A DNA stretch of 64,000 nucleotides from an uncultured Pelagibacteraceae bacterium (GCA_902557235.1 CACDZR010000001.1:160631-224630); one strand, 5' to 3'. Shown: positions 31,550 to 40,212, numbered from the stretch's first letter. Notes: a model not told the origin generated them from the sequence alone. Program-made: numbers and translations.

Positions 31550-32616
31550 GAATTCAAGGAAAAGAATATCGGACTATATGGTTTGAAAATAATGTTGTAA
31601 AAATTATTGATCAAACAAAACTTCCACACCAATTTATTATTAAAGACCTTAAAACAGTTAAGGACTCAATTAATGCGATAAAGGTAATGGAGGTAAGAGG
31701 CGCACCTTTAATAGGAGCTACAGCCGCTTATGGAATGGTTTTAGCTATTATTGAAAATAATGATCAATCATTTTTAAAGAAATCTGCAAAAGATTTAATT
31801 AGCTCAAGACCAACAGCAATAAATTTAAAATGGGCTGTTGATAGAATGATTAATAAATTATCCGGTGTTAATAGCGATAAAATTTTAGAAATAGCTTTGA
31901 ATGAAGCAAAAGATATATGTGAAGAGGATGTAAAATTTTGTGAAAATATCGGATTGAATGGACTAAAAATTATTGAGGAAATCTATAATAAAAAAAAGGA
32001 TACAGTTAATATATTAACTCATTGCAATGCAGGTTGGCTAGCAACAATAAATTGGGGGACTGCAACTTCTCCAATTTATCATGCACACAAAAAAGGAATT
32101 CCTGTTCATGTGTGGGCAGATGAAACAAGGCCAAGAAATCAAGGTGCAAACCTCACTTCATATGAATTAAATGAAGAAGGAGTTAATAACACAATCATTG
32201 CAGATAACACAGGTGGAATTTTAATGCAAAGAGGTGAGGTTGATATGTGTATTGTTGGAACAGATAGAACTTTAGCTAATGGAGATGTTTGTAATAAAGT
32301 TGGAACTTATCTTAAAGCACTAGCAGCTCATGATAACAAGATTCCTTTTTATGTTGCATTACCAAGCTCTACAATAGATTGGAATTTAAAAGATCATAAA
32401 GATATTCCAATTGAAGAGAGAAATTCAGATGAATTATCTCATATGGAAGGTTTAGATGAAAAAGGAGACATTAAAAAGATTCAAATATATCCAAAAAAAA
32501 GTAAAGCTATGAATTTAGCTTTTGATGTAACTCCTGCAAAATATGTTACTGGATTAATTACTGAAAAAGGTGTGTGCGAAGCATCGGAAAAAGGACTTAA
32601 AGAATTATTTAAATGA
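31546..32616 (+). CDS. mtnA: S-methyl-5-thioribose-1-phosphate isomerase
   Basis: A 356-aa isomerase turning methylthioribose-1-phosphate to methylthioribulose-1-phosphate. Family signatures are 'KVMEVRGAPLIGATAAYGM', 'THCNAGWLATINWGTATSPIYHAH', 'VWADETRPRNQGANLTSYEL' and the catalytic-site 'VGTDRTLANGDVCNKVGTY', then 'ALPSSTIDW'. The cysteine and aspartate of the active site (C in HCNAG, D in VGTDR) are present. It overlaps mtnP and the aldolase gene by 4 bases each, implying tight coupling. The E1 part of the related eIF2B family is excluded by these motifs. Confidence 0.95.
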   Translation: MRIQGKEYRTIWFENNVVKIIDQTKLPHQFIIKDLKTVKDSINAIKVMEVRGAPLIGATAAYGMVLAIIENNDQSFLKKSAKDLISSRPTAINLKWAVDRMINKLSGVNSDKILEIALNEAKDICEEDVKFCENIGLNGLKIIEEIYNKKKDTVNILTHCNAGWLATINWGTATSPIYHAHKKGIPVHVWADETRPRNQGANLTSYELNEEGVNNTIIADNTGGILMQRGEVDMCIVGTDRTLANGDVCNKVGTYLKALAAHDNKIPFYVALPSSTIDWNLKDHKDIPIEERNSDELSHMEGLDEKGDIKKIQIYPKKSKAMNLAFDVTPAKYVTGLITEKGVCEASEKGLKELFK

Positions 32617-33266
32617 AAAATTTAGATCAAAGAAATCAAATTATTGAATATTCATTAAAATTAAATTCTACAAATCTCTCACCTCTTAGATCTGGCAATA
32701 TATCATTAAGAGGAATGGAGAATGATATAGAGGGATACTTAATTACCCCATCAGGAAAAAAATATGAAACATTAAAACCTGAAGACATTGTTTTTATGGG
32801 ATTAAATGAAAATGAAAAAAACGATCTAACCAACAAACCATCGTCTGAATGGAGATTTCATCGAGATATCTATAGAAATAAAAAAGGGGCACATGCCATT
32901 GTTCATGCTCATTCTCCACACGCAACGGCTGTATCTTCACATGGAAAACCCATTCCACCTTTTCATTACATGATTGCTCTTGCAGGAGGAGATGACATTA
33001 AATGTGCTGAATACGCGACTTTTGGAACTGAAGCGTTGTCTAAAAATGTAATCAAAGCTTTAGAGAATAGAAGTGCTTGCTTAATGTCTAATCACGGGCA
33101 GGTTGCTTTTGGAAAAAATTTAGAGGATGCATTTGAACTTGCACAAGAGATAGAAAATATTTGTCATCAATACACTATTGCACTAAAGTTAGGTGAACCT
33201 AAGATTCTTTCATTTGAAGAAATGAAAAAAGTTTTAGATAAGGCTAAAAACTATAAAAAAGGGTAA
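32613..33266 (+). CDS. class II aldolase/adducin family protein (candidate methylthioribulose-1-phosphate aldolase)
   Basis: A 217-aa zinc aldolase of the fuculose/ribulose-phosphate type. The zinc histidines are in 'IVHAHSPHATAVSS' and 'LMSNHGQVAFG', and the phosphate loop is 'SGNISLRG' near the start with 'TPSGKKYETLKPEDIV'. Directly after mtnA, its likely substrate is 5-methylthioribulose-1-phosphate. It could act as aldolase giving dihydroxyacetone phosphate and methylthioacetaldehyde (the DHAP shunt), or as MtnB dehydratase of the methionine salvage route; the family contains both. No other mtn genes (mtnC, mtnD, mtnK) are seen here, favouring the aldolase. It overlaps mtnA by 4 bases. 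Confidence 0.87.
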   Translation: MKNLDQRNQIIEYSLKLNSTNLSPLRSGNISLRGMENDIEGYLITPSGKKYETLKPEDIVFMGLNENEKNDLTNKPSSEWRFHRDIYRNKKGAHAIVHAHSPHATAVSSHGKPIPPFHYMIALAGGDDIKCAEYATFGTEALSKNVIKALENRSACLMSNHGQVAFGKNLEDAFELAQEIENICHQYTIALKLGEPKILSFEEMKKVLDKAKNYKKG

Positions 33267-33267
33267 G

Positions 33268-34308
33268 ATGATTAAAGTTGGGGAGCATATTACTTTAGAT
33301 ATTATAGGTACTACAAAAGAGTACGATTCTACAGTTTTTGAAAAAGTAATAAATGAAATTGCTAAAGCAGCTAATGTAACTATTTTAAATATTTCAAAAT
33401 ATAAATTTGAACCTCAGGGCTTTACAATTTTAGCTTTATTAGCCGAAAGTCACATCAGTTTTCATACATTTCCAGAAAATGGAATAATTAGTTTTGATTT
33501 TTTTACTTGTGGAAAAATAAGCCCATCAGTAGCAATCGATATTGTTAAAAAAGAATTTGAACATAAAAGAATTGTTAAAAAAGAATTTAATAGAGATACT
33601 AGATCTCTTTACCACGATATCTATAGTTCACCAGGATTACAAAAATCGTATGTTGTAAATGAAGTTTTAGAAGATTTTAAATCAAAAGTTGGTCAACACA
33701 TTGAAATTTTAGAATTAGAACAATTTGGAAAATCTTTATTTATTGATGGTGAAATACAGGTAGCGTCATCAGACGAACATTTGTACAGTTCAACTTTTGT
33801 TGGAGCAGGTCTGAAGTTAAATAAAAAAAATGAAAGAGCAGCAATAATTGGTGGTGGTGATGGGGGTGTTGCAAGAGAATGTATTTCAAAAAAGTTTAAT
33901 TTTATAGATTGGTACGAATTAGATCCAGAAGTTGTAGATGTTTGCAATAAACATCTTGGTGATATAGGAAAAAGATCTACAGAAAAGAATTCTGTAAAAT
34001 GTGTATGGGGTGACGCGTTTGAAAGTATAAAGACAGTAAATGAAGATACGTATGATCATATTTATGTTGATTTAAATGATGATCAGTTTTGTATAGATCT
34101 TGCTGCTAAAAATATGGACTCTTTAGTGAGAATACTTAAACCTAAAGGAGTTATAACTGCACAGGTAGGAAGTCAGGACAAAAAACCTCTTCAAGTTGAA
34201 AATTGGTTGAATGTATTCAACCATCATTTTGGAAACACTAATTTATCCAGAGTTTACATACCTAGTTTTGATTGTTCTTGGAACTTTTCTTCTTCAATAA
34301 ATCATTAA
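33268..34308 (+). CDS. speDE: SpeD-SpeE fusion: AdoMet decarboxylase plus spermidine synthase
   Basis: A 346-aa fusion. Residues ~1-115 are a bacterial SpeD domain; 'AESHISFHTFPENG' holds the pyruvoyl serine where the chain would self-cleave. Residues ~120-346 are an aminopropyltransferase with 'QKSYVVNEVLE'-type start, 'SSDEHLYSSTFVG', the AdoMet loop 'IIGGGDGGVARE' and 'YELDPEVVDVCNKH'. Together they would decarboxylate AdoMet and move its aminopropyl group to putrescine, releasing MTA. The usual 'D-S/T-D-P' acceptor motif reads 'YVDLNDDQF'. It is 1 base after the aldolase gene. Some SpeD relatives decarboxylate ornithine or arginine instead, which cannot be ruled out. Confidence 0.88.
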   Translation: MIKVGEHITLDIIGTTKEYDSTVFEKVINEIAKAANVTILNISKYKFEPQGFTILALLAESHISFHTFPENGIISFDFFTCGKISPSVAIDIVKKEFEHKRIVKKEFNRDTRSLYHDIYSSPGLQKSYVVNEVLEDFKSKVGQHIEILELEQFGKSLFIDGEIQVASSDEHLYSSTFVGAGLKLNKKNERAAIIGGGDGGVARECISKKFNFIDWYELDPEVVDVCNKHLGDIGKRSTEKNSVKCVWGDAFESIKTVNEDTYDHIYVDLNDDQFCIDLAAKNMDSLVRILKPKGVITAQVGSQDKKPLQVENWLNVFNHHFGNTNLSRVYIPSFDCSWNFSSSINH

Positions 34309-34369
34309 TTTTTTCTTTTTAATATCTACAATTTGTGAAATACTATTTTTTTTATTAAAGGAGATAACA

Positions 34370-35197
34370 ATGAATATATTCAAGAAAACTATTTTTTCAG
34401 TTTTACTTTCTCTATTGGTAATGGGAAATGTTAATGCTGATAAAATAAGAATTGGAACAGAGGGTGCTTATCCTCCATGGAACTCAAAAAATGAGGCAGG
34501 TAAGTTAATAGGTTTTGAAGTTGAATTAGCTTACACGCTATGCAGATACATTGGACAACAATGTGTAATAGTTGAACAAGATTGGGATGGAATGATTCCA
34601 GCTTTAATCATGAGAAAGTTTGATGCGATAATGGCAGGAATGTCAATTACTGCAGAACGACAAAAAGCTATAAGCTTTTCTCAAGGTTACGCTGATGAAG
34701 TTGCATCTTTAGCAGTTATGAAAGGATCTAGTCTGGAAGGTTTAGATACACCAGCTGGAATAAACCTTACTAAACCAAATGCTGCAGCTAAAAAAGCTCT
34801 CAAAACACTTACAGCTGCATTAGCAGGTAAAACTGTTTGTGTGCAAACTGCTACGATCCACCAAAACTTTTTAGACTCTGGTGATGTAGGAAAAGTAAAT
34901 GTAAGAACTTATAAAACACAAGACGAAGTTAACCTAGATTTAGCATCTGGAAGATGTGATGCTGCATTAGCTGCTGCTGTTGCATTTAGTGATTATGCGG
35001 AAAAATCTGGTAAGCCAGTTGTCTTAACTGGACCAACTTTCTCAGGTGGTGCATTTGGAAACGGTGTTGGAGTAGGTATTAGAAAAGATGATACTGAACT
35101 TTTGAAAAAGTTTAACGCCGCTATCAATAAAGCTAGAAAAAACGGAGACATTAGTAGAATTGCTACTAAGTGGTTTGGTTTCGACGCTTCTATGTAA
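34370..35197 (+). CDS. polar amino acid ABC periplasmic binding protein (Arg/Lys/Orn type)
   Basis: A 275-aa type-2 binding protein with signal peptide ('KTIFSVLLSLLVMGNVNA') and the SBP_bac_3 start 'KIRIGTEGAYPPWNS'. Other marks are 'GFEVELAYTLCRYIGQQC', 'DWDGMIPALIMRKFDAIMAGMSITAERQKAISFSQ' and the C-terminal 'VGIRKDDTELLKKFNAAI'. The family closest by pattern binds arginine, lysine, ornithine or octopine. A strong Shine-Dalgarno (AAAGGAG) lies 6 bases before the ATG. A 9-bp hairpin follows the stop. The speDE gene upstream suggests a link to ornithine or arginine as polyamine precursor; this is inference. Confidence 0.9.
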   Translation: MNIFKKTIFSVLLSLLVMGNVNADKIRIGTEGAYPPWNSKNEAGKLIGFEVELAYTLCRYIGQQCVIVEQDWDGMIPALIMRKFDAIMAGMSITAERQKAISFSQGYADEVASLAVMKGSSLEGLDTPAGINLTKPNAAAKKALKTLTAALAGKTVCVQTATIHQNFLDSGDVGKVNVRTYKTQDEVNLDLASGRCDAALAAAVAFSDYAEKSGKPVVLTGPTFSGGAFGNGVGVGIRKDDTELLKKFNAAINKARKNGDISRIATKWFGFDASM

Positions 35198-35212
35198 TTA
35201 AATTTTAGATTT

Positions 35213-35235
35213 GGCGACTATCATGTATAGTCGCC
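35213..35235 (+). terminator. strong hairpin between ABC binding protein and permease genes
   Basis: GGCGACTAT-CATGT-ATAGTCGCC is a perfect 9-bp stem with a 5-base loop, 7 bases before the permease start at 35243. No T-tract follows, so it is more likely a 3'-end stabiliser or processing barrier for the binding-protein mRNA than a simple terminator. It also lies where the permease ribosome site should be. Confidence 0.7.
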
Positions 35236-35242
35236 AATCTGT

Positions 35243-35935
35243 ATGGAACTTCTAGCATTTGGAGATACTGGTTGGGGTGATGAATTATTTTATGCAACCC
35301 TGATGACAATAGCTGTTTCAATAACAGCAATGTTTATAGGTTTTCTTTTTGCTTTAATCTTTACACCATTAAAATTATCAAAAAATAAGTTTTTAAATTT
35401 TATCGCCAATTCTTACACAACTATAATAAGAGGTGTTCCAGAGTTATTAGTAATTTACCTTTTCTTTTTTGGTGGAACTGGTGCAGTAATGTTTGTTGCA
35501 TCAATATTTGGTTATAATGAATATATTGAAATAAATGCATTTATTACAGGTGCATTTGCGATTGGGATAATCTCTGGCGCTTATTCTACAGAAGTTTTTA
35601 GAGGAGCAATACAATCAATTGATAATGGCCAGTTTGAAGCTGCTAACGTATTAGGTCTCAATAAGTTTGGGAAATTTTTTAAAATTATTTTACCTCAAAC
35701 ATTAAGATTAGCTATTCCAAATCTAAGTAACGTTTGGCAAATAACACTCAAAGATACTTCTTTAATCTCAGTTACAGGTTTAGTTGAAATCATGAGACAG
35801 TCGTATATTGCTGCTGGATCAACAAGAGATCCATTATTCTTTTATTCATTTGCTGCAGTTTTATATTTATTACTCACTTTTGTAAGCATGAAATTAATCA
35901 ACAGATTAGAAGTTAGATATAGTAGGGGGTATTGA
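35243..35935 (+). CDS. polar amino acid ABC permease, subunit 1 (HisQ/ArtQ-like)
   Basis: A 230-aa inner-membrane permease with five or six helices. It has the His/Glu/Gln-type permease start 'MTIAVSITAMFIGFLFALIF', the periplasmic 'TTIIRGVPELLVIYLFFFGG' and the EAA loop 'EAANVLGLNKFGKFFKIILPQTLR'. It pairs with the next permease (4-base overlap) to form the channel. The usual ATPase subunit is not found beside it, so an ATPase encoded elsewhere must be shared. A hairpin sits between the binding-protein gene and this start, and no ordinary Shine-Dalgarno is visible outside it. Confidence 0.9.
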   Translation: MELLAFGDTGWGDELFYATLMTIAVSITAMFIGFLFALIFTPLKLSKNKFLNFIANSYTTIIRGVPELLVIYLFFFGGTGAVMFVASIFGYNEYIEINAFITGAFAIGIISGAYSTEVFRGAIQSIDNGQFEAANVLGLNKFGKFFKIILPQTLRLAIPNLSNVWQITLKDTSLISVTGLVEIMRQSYIAAGSTRDPLFFYSFAAVLYLLLTFVSMKLINRLEVRYSRGY

Positions 35936-36609
35936 TGGATCTTGAATTGATGATTAATAGTTTCCCAAAGTTACTTAATGCTGCTGTAATAACTTTAAAA
36001 CTTCTTTCAGTTTCTTTAATAATTGGATTGTTCATTGGATTATTTTTTGCGATTCTTAGATTGAATAAAAATATTTTAATCAATAGATTTGCTTATGGAT
36101 ATTCATATGTTTTTAGGGGCACTCCACTTTTAGTACAGATTTTTATAATTTATTTTGGATTAGGTCAGATTGAATATTTAAGGTCGACAGTTTTATGGGT
36201 AATTTTAAAAGAACCATATTGGTGCGCAATTATTGCTTTTGCTCTAAACACGGGTGCTTATACTTCAGAGATATTAAGATCAGCATTTCAAACAATTAAA
36301 CCTGGAATAATAGAGGCAGGTAAAAGTTTAGGTATCTCAAATAAAGTAATCTTTTATAAAATTCAGATACCTATAGCTATAAGACAATCTTTACCAGCTT
36401 ATGGAAATGAAATTATCCTGATGATGAAAGGAACTTCTTTAGCAAGTACAGTTACCATAATGGACCTTACAGGTGTTGCAAAATATATAATTTCAACAAC
36501 TTTTAAACCAATTGAAGTATTTATAGTTGCTGGTGGGATTTATCTATTTATGACTTTTATCATTCACAACGTAATTAAATTTTTAGAGAAAAAATATAGT
36601 TTTAATTAA
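35932..36609 (+). CDS. polar amino acid ABC permease, subunit 2 (HisM/ArtM-like)
   Basis: A 225-aa permease of the same family: 'AAVITLKLLSVSLIIGLFIGLFFAILRL', 'YSYVFRGTPLLVQIFIIYFGL' and EAA loop 'EAGKSLGISNKVIFYKIQIPIAIRQSLPAYGNE'. It starts within the stop of the first permease (ATGA overlap, 4 bases), so the two are translationally coupled. It is convergent with the M24 peptidase-family gene by 4 bases. There is no downstream ATP-binding gene, so the operon is SBP-permease-permease only. The pair should import a basic or polar amino acid into the cytoplasm. Confidence 0.9.
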   Translation: MMDLELMINSFPKLLNAAVITLKLLSVSLIIGLFIGLFFAILRLNKNILINRFAYGYSYVFRGTPLLVQIFIIYFGLGQIEYLRSTVLWVILKEPYWCAIIAFALNTGAYTSEILRSAFQTIKPGIIEAGKSLGISNKVIFYKIQIPIAIRQSLPAYGNEIILMMKGTSLASTVTIMDLTGVAKYIISTTFKPIEVFIVAGGIYLFMTFIIHNVIKFLEKKYSFN

Positions 36610-37758
36610 AGCACTACTAAGTCTAATTTTTGTTTACCAAGTCTTTCATTACCATCTTCTGTAACTAAGTAAGTTTCACCAAGATTCATGGCTAGCTGAT
36701 GTTCAGAGTCCATTAATATCATATGCATAAAAAATATATTTCCAGGCTGAATTACATAAGGATTATTGGTGTAAAGCATTGGCCAATCCATCCAGTTTGG
36801 AGAAAAAGTATTTCCTAATGAGTAACCACAAGCGTTCATTCGTGCTTTTTTAAAACCAAGTTCATCAAATGTTTTTGCATGAATATCAAAAACTTCTCCA
36901 ACTTTATTCCCAGGTTTTAATTTACTTTCACAATTTTTAAGAGCTTCAACACATGCTTCATGCATTTTATGATGTTTAGGATCTGCTTTACCAATAGGAA
37001 TAGTTCTAAACATTGCAGAATGGTAATGTCTATAAGTACCAGCCCATTCAATAGTTAATTGATCTTGTTTATCTAAAATTTGTTTTTCTGCTTGATAACG
37101 ACAAAGCAGTGCATTTTTACCAGAACCAATTATAAATTCATTTGCAGGATAATCTCCACCACCTTCAAATATAACTCTGTTCATTTCTGCTAATATCTTA
37201 GATTCGCTAACACCAGCTTTTGCATATTTCCATGCCTCGTCTAAAGCTTTATCAGCAAGCTCTGCAGCTTTTTTAACATAAACAATTTCCTCTTTAGATT
37301 TTACTACTCGTAATTTTGTTATTAAGTCTGATTTATCTTCAATAGAACAATAATTTTCTAAAGAATTGTTTAATCGAAGAGCATTACGACCAGTTAAACC
37401 ATAAGCTTCATATTCAACTCCTAATTTTTTTCCTTTAAGATTTAACTCATTTAAAATAATTTTAAGATCATCAGTTGGATTTGATCCATCTTTATCAACC
37501 CATATCCTGATATCTTCTATGTTAGATGTATTTTGAGCCTGTCTTAAATCAGGAGCTCTTGTGAGCAGTATTATATTTCCGCTTTTATCTAAAACCAATG
37601 TCTGAAAAAAAAACATAACCAAAGGTATCATATCCAGTTAACCAATACATGGACTCTTGTCTAAACATTAAAAGAGCATCAAGATTTTGCTCTTTCATCG
37701 AATTTAAAACTTTATTTTTTCTGCTAGAAAACTCTTCTTTTGAAAAATGAAGCGCCAT
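36606..37758 (-). CDS. M24 family peptidase/hydrolase (Xaa-Pro or ectoine-hydrolase type), frameshifted near the N-terminus
   Basis: A creatinase/prolidase-fold protein of about 383 aa if one T is removed from a nine-T run (plus-strand A9 at 37605-37613). The track gives only 36606-37631. Reading upstream from ATG 37758 gives MALHFSKEEFSSRKNK, then 'MFRQESMYWLTGYDTFGYVFF', which joins 'QTLVLDKSGNIILLTRAPDL' in the other frame. Metal-site stretches are 'IEWAGTYRHYHSAMFRT', 'MNACGYSLGNTFSPNW' and 'MHMILMD'. It resembles DoeA-type and Xaa-Pro dipeptidase-like enzymes. The frameshift may be a sequencing error, a real pseudogene, or slippage on the homopolymer. Confidence 0.82.
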
Positions 37759-37767
37759 TAGAATTAT

Positions 37768-38157
37768 TTAGTAACTAGTATATTCTTTTATCTCTTTTAT
37801 AACTGAACCGGTGTGATTATTAATTTCTAATTTTATTTTTGCACGATCATCATTAAGAAAATGGACGTCTCTTGAAAGTTTAATAAATTTTTCGCCAAAA
37901 TCTTTATCTTTTTCACATTGTCTTTTATCATCCTCAATAACCCATAGTTTAGAATTTATTTCTTTTAATGATTGATAAAGATCATTAAGTTTATCGTCAG
38001 ATTTTACATTCTTATCCAACTGATCTTTTAAAATAGAGTGTTCATTGTTAATAAATTTTAGTTTTTCCGAATCTTTAATTTTTCCTTGTTTGATTTCTAA
38101 AATTGAAATTTTATCTAAAAGTTCACCTATCGAAACTTCAACTATAATTTTATTCAT
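37768..38157 (-). CDS. DUF6165 family protein
   Basis: A 129-aa protein. The start 'IIVEVSIGELLDKISILEIKQGKIKD' is the hallmark of DUF6165, followed by a charged coiled-coil-prone stretch ('LNDLYQSLKEINSKLWVIEDDKRQCEKDKDFGEKFIKLSR') and 'HFLNDDRAKIKLEIN'. The family is often encoded near glycosyltransferases and LPS genes, which fits the divergent GT9 gene 33 bases away. No catalytic residues are known. It is probably cytoplasmic. It lies 9 bases before the M24 gene start on the same strand. Confidence 0.82.
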   Translation of the reverse strand: MNKIIVEVSIGELLDKISILEIKQGKIKDSEKLKFINNEHSILKDQLDKNVKSDDKLNDLYQSLKEINSKLWVIEDDKRQCEKDKDFGEKFIKLSRDVHFLNDDRAKIKLEINNHTGSVIKEIKEYTSY

Positions 38158-38189
38158 AAAATTTAATACTGTGCTATCTTGTTATAAAT

Positions 38190-39131
38190 ATGTCTAATAT
38201 TTTAATTATTAAACACGGATCATTAGGAGATATAGCTCAAGCAAGTGGTGCAATTCAAGACATATCTGAAAATCATAAAAATGATCGAATTTATTTACTA
38301 ACTACAAAAGCTTATTTAGAAGTTTTTAAAAAAAATCCATTTATTCATGAAGTAATTCTAGATAAAAGGTTGCCAAGATATAATCTTATATACTTATATT
38401 TCTTAATGAGGGAACTTAAGAAACATAGTTTTTCAAAAGTTTTCGATCTTCAAAATTCCTCAAGAACAAATTTTTATAAAAATATTCTTTTTCCTAAAGC
38501 AAAAAAAGAAACATGGTCTAGCTCAATTACAACTTTGCCAGAAGTAATAGATAAAAAGGAATTTGATAAACACTCTGTTCTAGATAGATTTAATCATCAA
38601 TTACAAACATCAGGACTAAAAACATCTCATACTTTAAATCCTAATTTTAGTTGGGCTGGCTCTGAGATCAGTAAAATTAAAGATCATTTCAAATTAGACA
38701 AATTTATTTTATTATTTCCTTTTTGCTCACCTCACTTACACATTAAGAAATGGCCTTATTACAATGATCTTATAAAACTTATTTTAGATAAATTTGGTAA
38801 CGAGTATAAAATTGTAATAGCTCCGGGCCCCTCTGAGATAAATGATGCAAAAGAAATAAATGCTGAAATTTTATTAGATAATGGAAAAGCGCTTGATATT
38901 TCTCAACTAACTTCTTTAATTAAAGAAAGCACCTTTGTTATTGCAAATGATACTGGACCTGCTCATATTGCAGCTCATGTTGGAGCTAAAGGCTTAACTT
39001 TATTTGGAAAACATACTACTGCATACAAAGTCAGCATTGAAAGAGATAATTTTAAAGCAATTGAAGTAACAGACTTGAATAATTTAAGTGCAGAAAAAGT
39101 TTTTGAAAGATTATCTAATTCTTTATCTTAG
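38190..39131 (+). CDS. family 9 glycosyltransferase (heptosyltransferase-like)
   Basis: A 313-aa GT-B fold transferase of the ADP-heptose:LPS type. It opens 'NILIIKHGSLGDIAQASGAIQDI' (the family 'GDxxxxxP' acceptor loop). It then has 'VFDLQNSSRTNFY', 'FPFCSPHLHIKKWPYYNDL' in place of the usual PGS loop, 'IVIAPGPSEINDAKEI', and the donor-site 'VIANDTGPAHIAAHVGAKGLTLFGKHTT'. It likely builds lipopolysaccharide core on the cytoplasmic side. Typical members run about 320-350 aa. Divergent from DUF6165 and convergent (17-base overlap) with the AbrB-type gene. Confidence 0.9.
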   Translation: MSNILIIKHGSLGDIAQASGAIQDISENHKNDRIYLLTTKAYLEVFKKNPFIHEVILDKRLPRYNLIYLYFLMRELKKHSFSKVFDLQNSSRTNFYKNILFPKAKKETWSSSITTLPEVIDKKEFDKHSVLDRFNHQLQTSGLKTSHTLNPNFSWAGSEISKIKDHFKLDKFILLFPFCSPHLHIKKWPYYNDLIKLILDKFGNEYKIVIAPGPSEINDAKEINAEILLDNGKALDISQLTSLIKESTFVIANDTGPAHIAAHVGAKGLTLFGKHTTAYKVSIERDNFKAIEVTDLNNLSAEKVFERLSNSLS

Positions 39132-40194
39132 TTTTTTCTACTAATCTTAAAATTACTGGCACAATAAATAATATAAATAATAGTCTTATAATATGATGAA
39201 AAGCAACAAAGTCTGGTTCTAAATCAAAAGCAATTGCTATAACAGCTACTTCATAAATCCCACCAGGACAGAAAGATAAAATCAAACTTAAAAAATTATT
39301 ATCAACAAAAAATGTTGCAATATATGCAGCTACAAGGCCTAATAAAACCAAAAGTATAGTTGCAACTAATCCATGAAAAGAATTATTAGCCACTTCTTTA
39401 AATGTTTTATTAGCAAATCTACAACCAACCGATGCTCCTAAAATTAATAAACAAAAATTGATAGAGGCATCTGGTAATTTATAAGAGGCAATGTCAAATA
39501 TTTGTAGGACACCACTTGCTACTAATGTTCCTGAAAGAAGTGCTGCTGGAACTTTAAATTTATCAAAAAAGAATATGAATATTAATGAAACTAAAATTAA
39601 TAAAACTAATTCCCAATGGTTTTGTGACATATAATCAAATTTTTCTAATTCCAAGGCTTCAGCAGGGTAAAGACTAACAATTATAAAAGGGAATAAGGTT
39701 ATGATAATTATTAATCTTATTAAATGTGCTGTTGCTACTTGAGATAAATCAGATTTTTCGTACTCAGCTAAAATCATTAAAGGACCTAATGCACCTGGAG
39801 CAGCTGAAAATATAGATGTTTTTTCTTTATACCCTGAAAATTTTTGTAAATATTTTGAAACAATCAAGATACTAACAACAATATAAAAAAACATAATAAC
39901 TGTAGTCCAAGCCCAATTAACCATTTGACTAAAAAGATTTTGATCAATGTAATTTCCAATATGAAGTCCTAAGATAATTAATATTGAGCTTAGTGCTATT
40001 TTTGGCATTAAAATCTGAAACCCATTCAAAGCAATTAATGATGTTGCAATCATTGGACCTATCATCCAAGCAAGTGGGATATTGAGAAAGTCTGCAATAA
40101 TTGCACTTGGGATAGAAACCAAAATTACAATTAAGAATTTTTTTGTAAATACTTGACCTAAGTTTTCCCGGTCTAAGTGTATCACTTTTAACAT
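39115..40194 (-). CDS. AbrB family membrane protein (ammonia monooxygenase/AbrB duplication type)
   Basis: A 359-aa membrane protein with about ten helices in two similar halves. Each half has a glycine/proline motif: 'IPSAIIADFLNIPLAWMIGPMIATSLIALNG' in the first and 'VPAALLSGTLVASGVLQIF' in the second. The family segments 'SAAPGALGPLMILAEYEKSD' and 'SFCPGGIYEVAVIAIAFDLEPDFVAFHHIIRLLFI' are clear. These proteins are often called AbrB or putative ammonia monooxygenase, though they are not related to the AbrB DNA-binding regulator. A transport role is likely. It is divergent from tctCBA, whose family often has such a neighbour. Confidence 0.85.
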   Translation of the reverse strand: MLKVIHLDRENLGQVFTKKFLIVILVSIPSAIIADFLNIPLAWMIGPMIATSLIALNGFQILMPKIALSSILIILGLHIGNYIDQNLFSQMVNWAWTTVIMFFYIVVSILIVSKYLQKFSGYKEKTSIFSAAPGALGPLMILAEYEKSDLSQVATAHLIRLIIIITLFPFIIVSLYPAEALELEKFDYMSQNHWELVLLILVSLIFIFFFDKFKVPAALLSGTLVASGVLQIFDIASYKLPDASINFCLLILGASVGCRFANKTFKEVANNSFHGLVATILLVLLGLVAAYIATFFVDNNFLSLILSFCPGGIYEVAVIAIAFDLEPDFVAFHHIIRLLFILFIVPVILRLVEKTKIKN

Positions 40195-40212
40195 GTACTC
40201 TATCTTTGGTTG

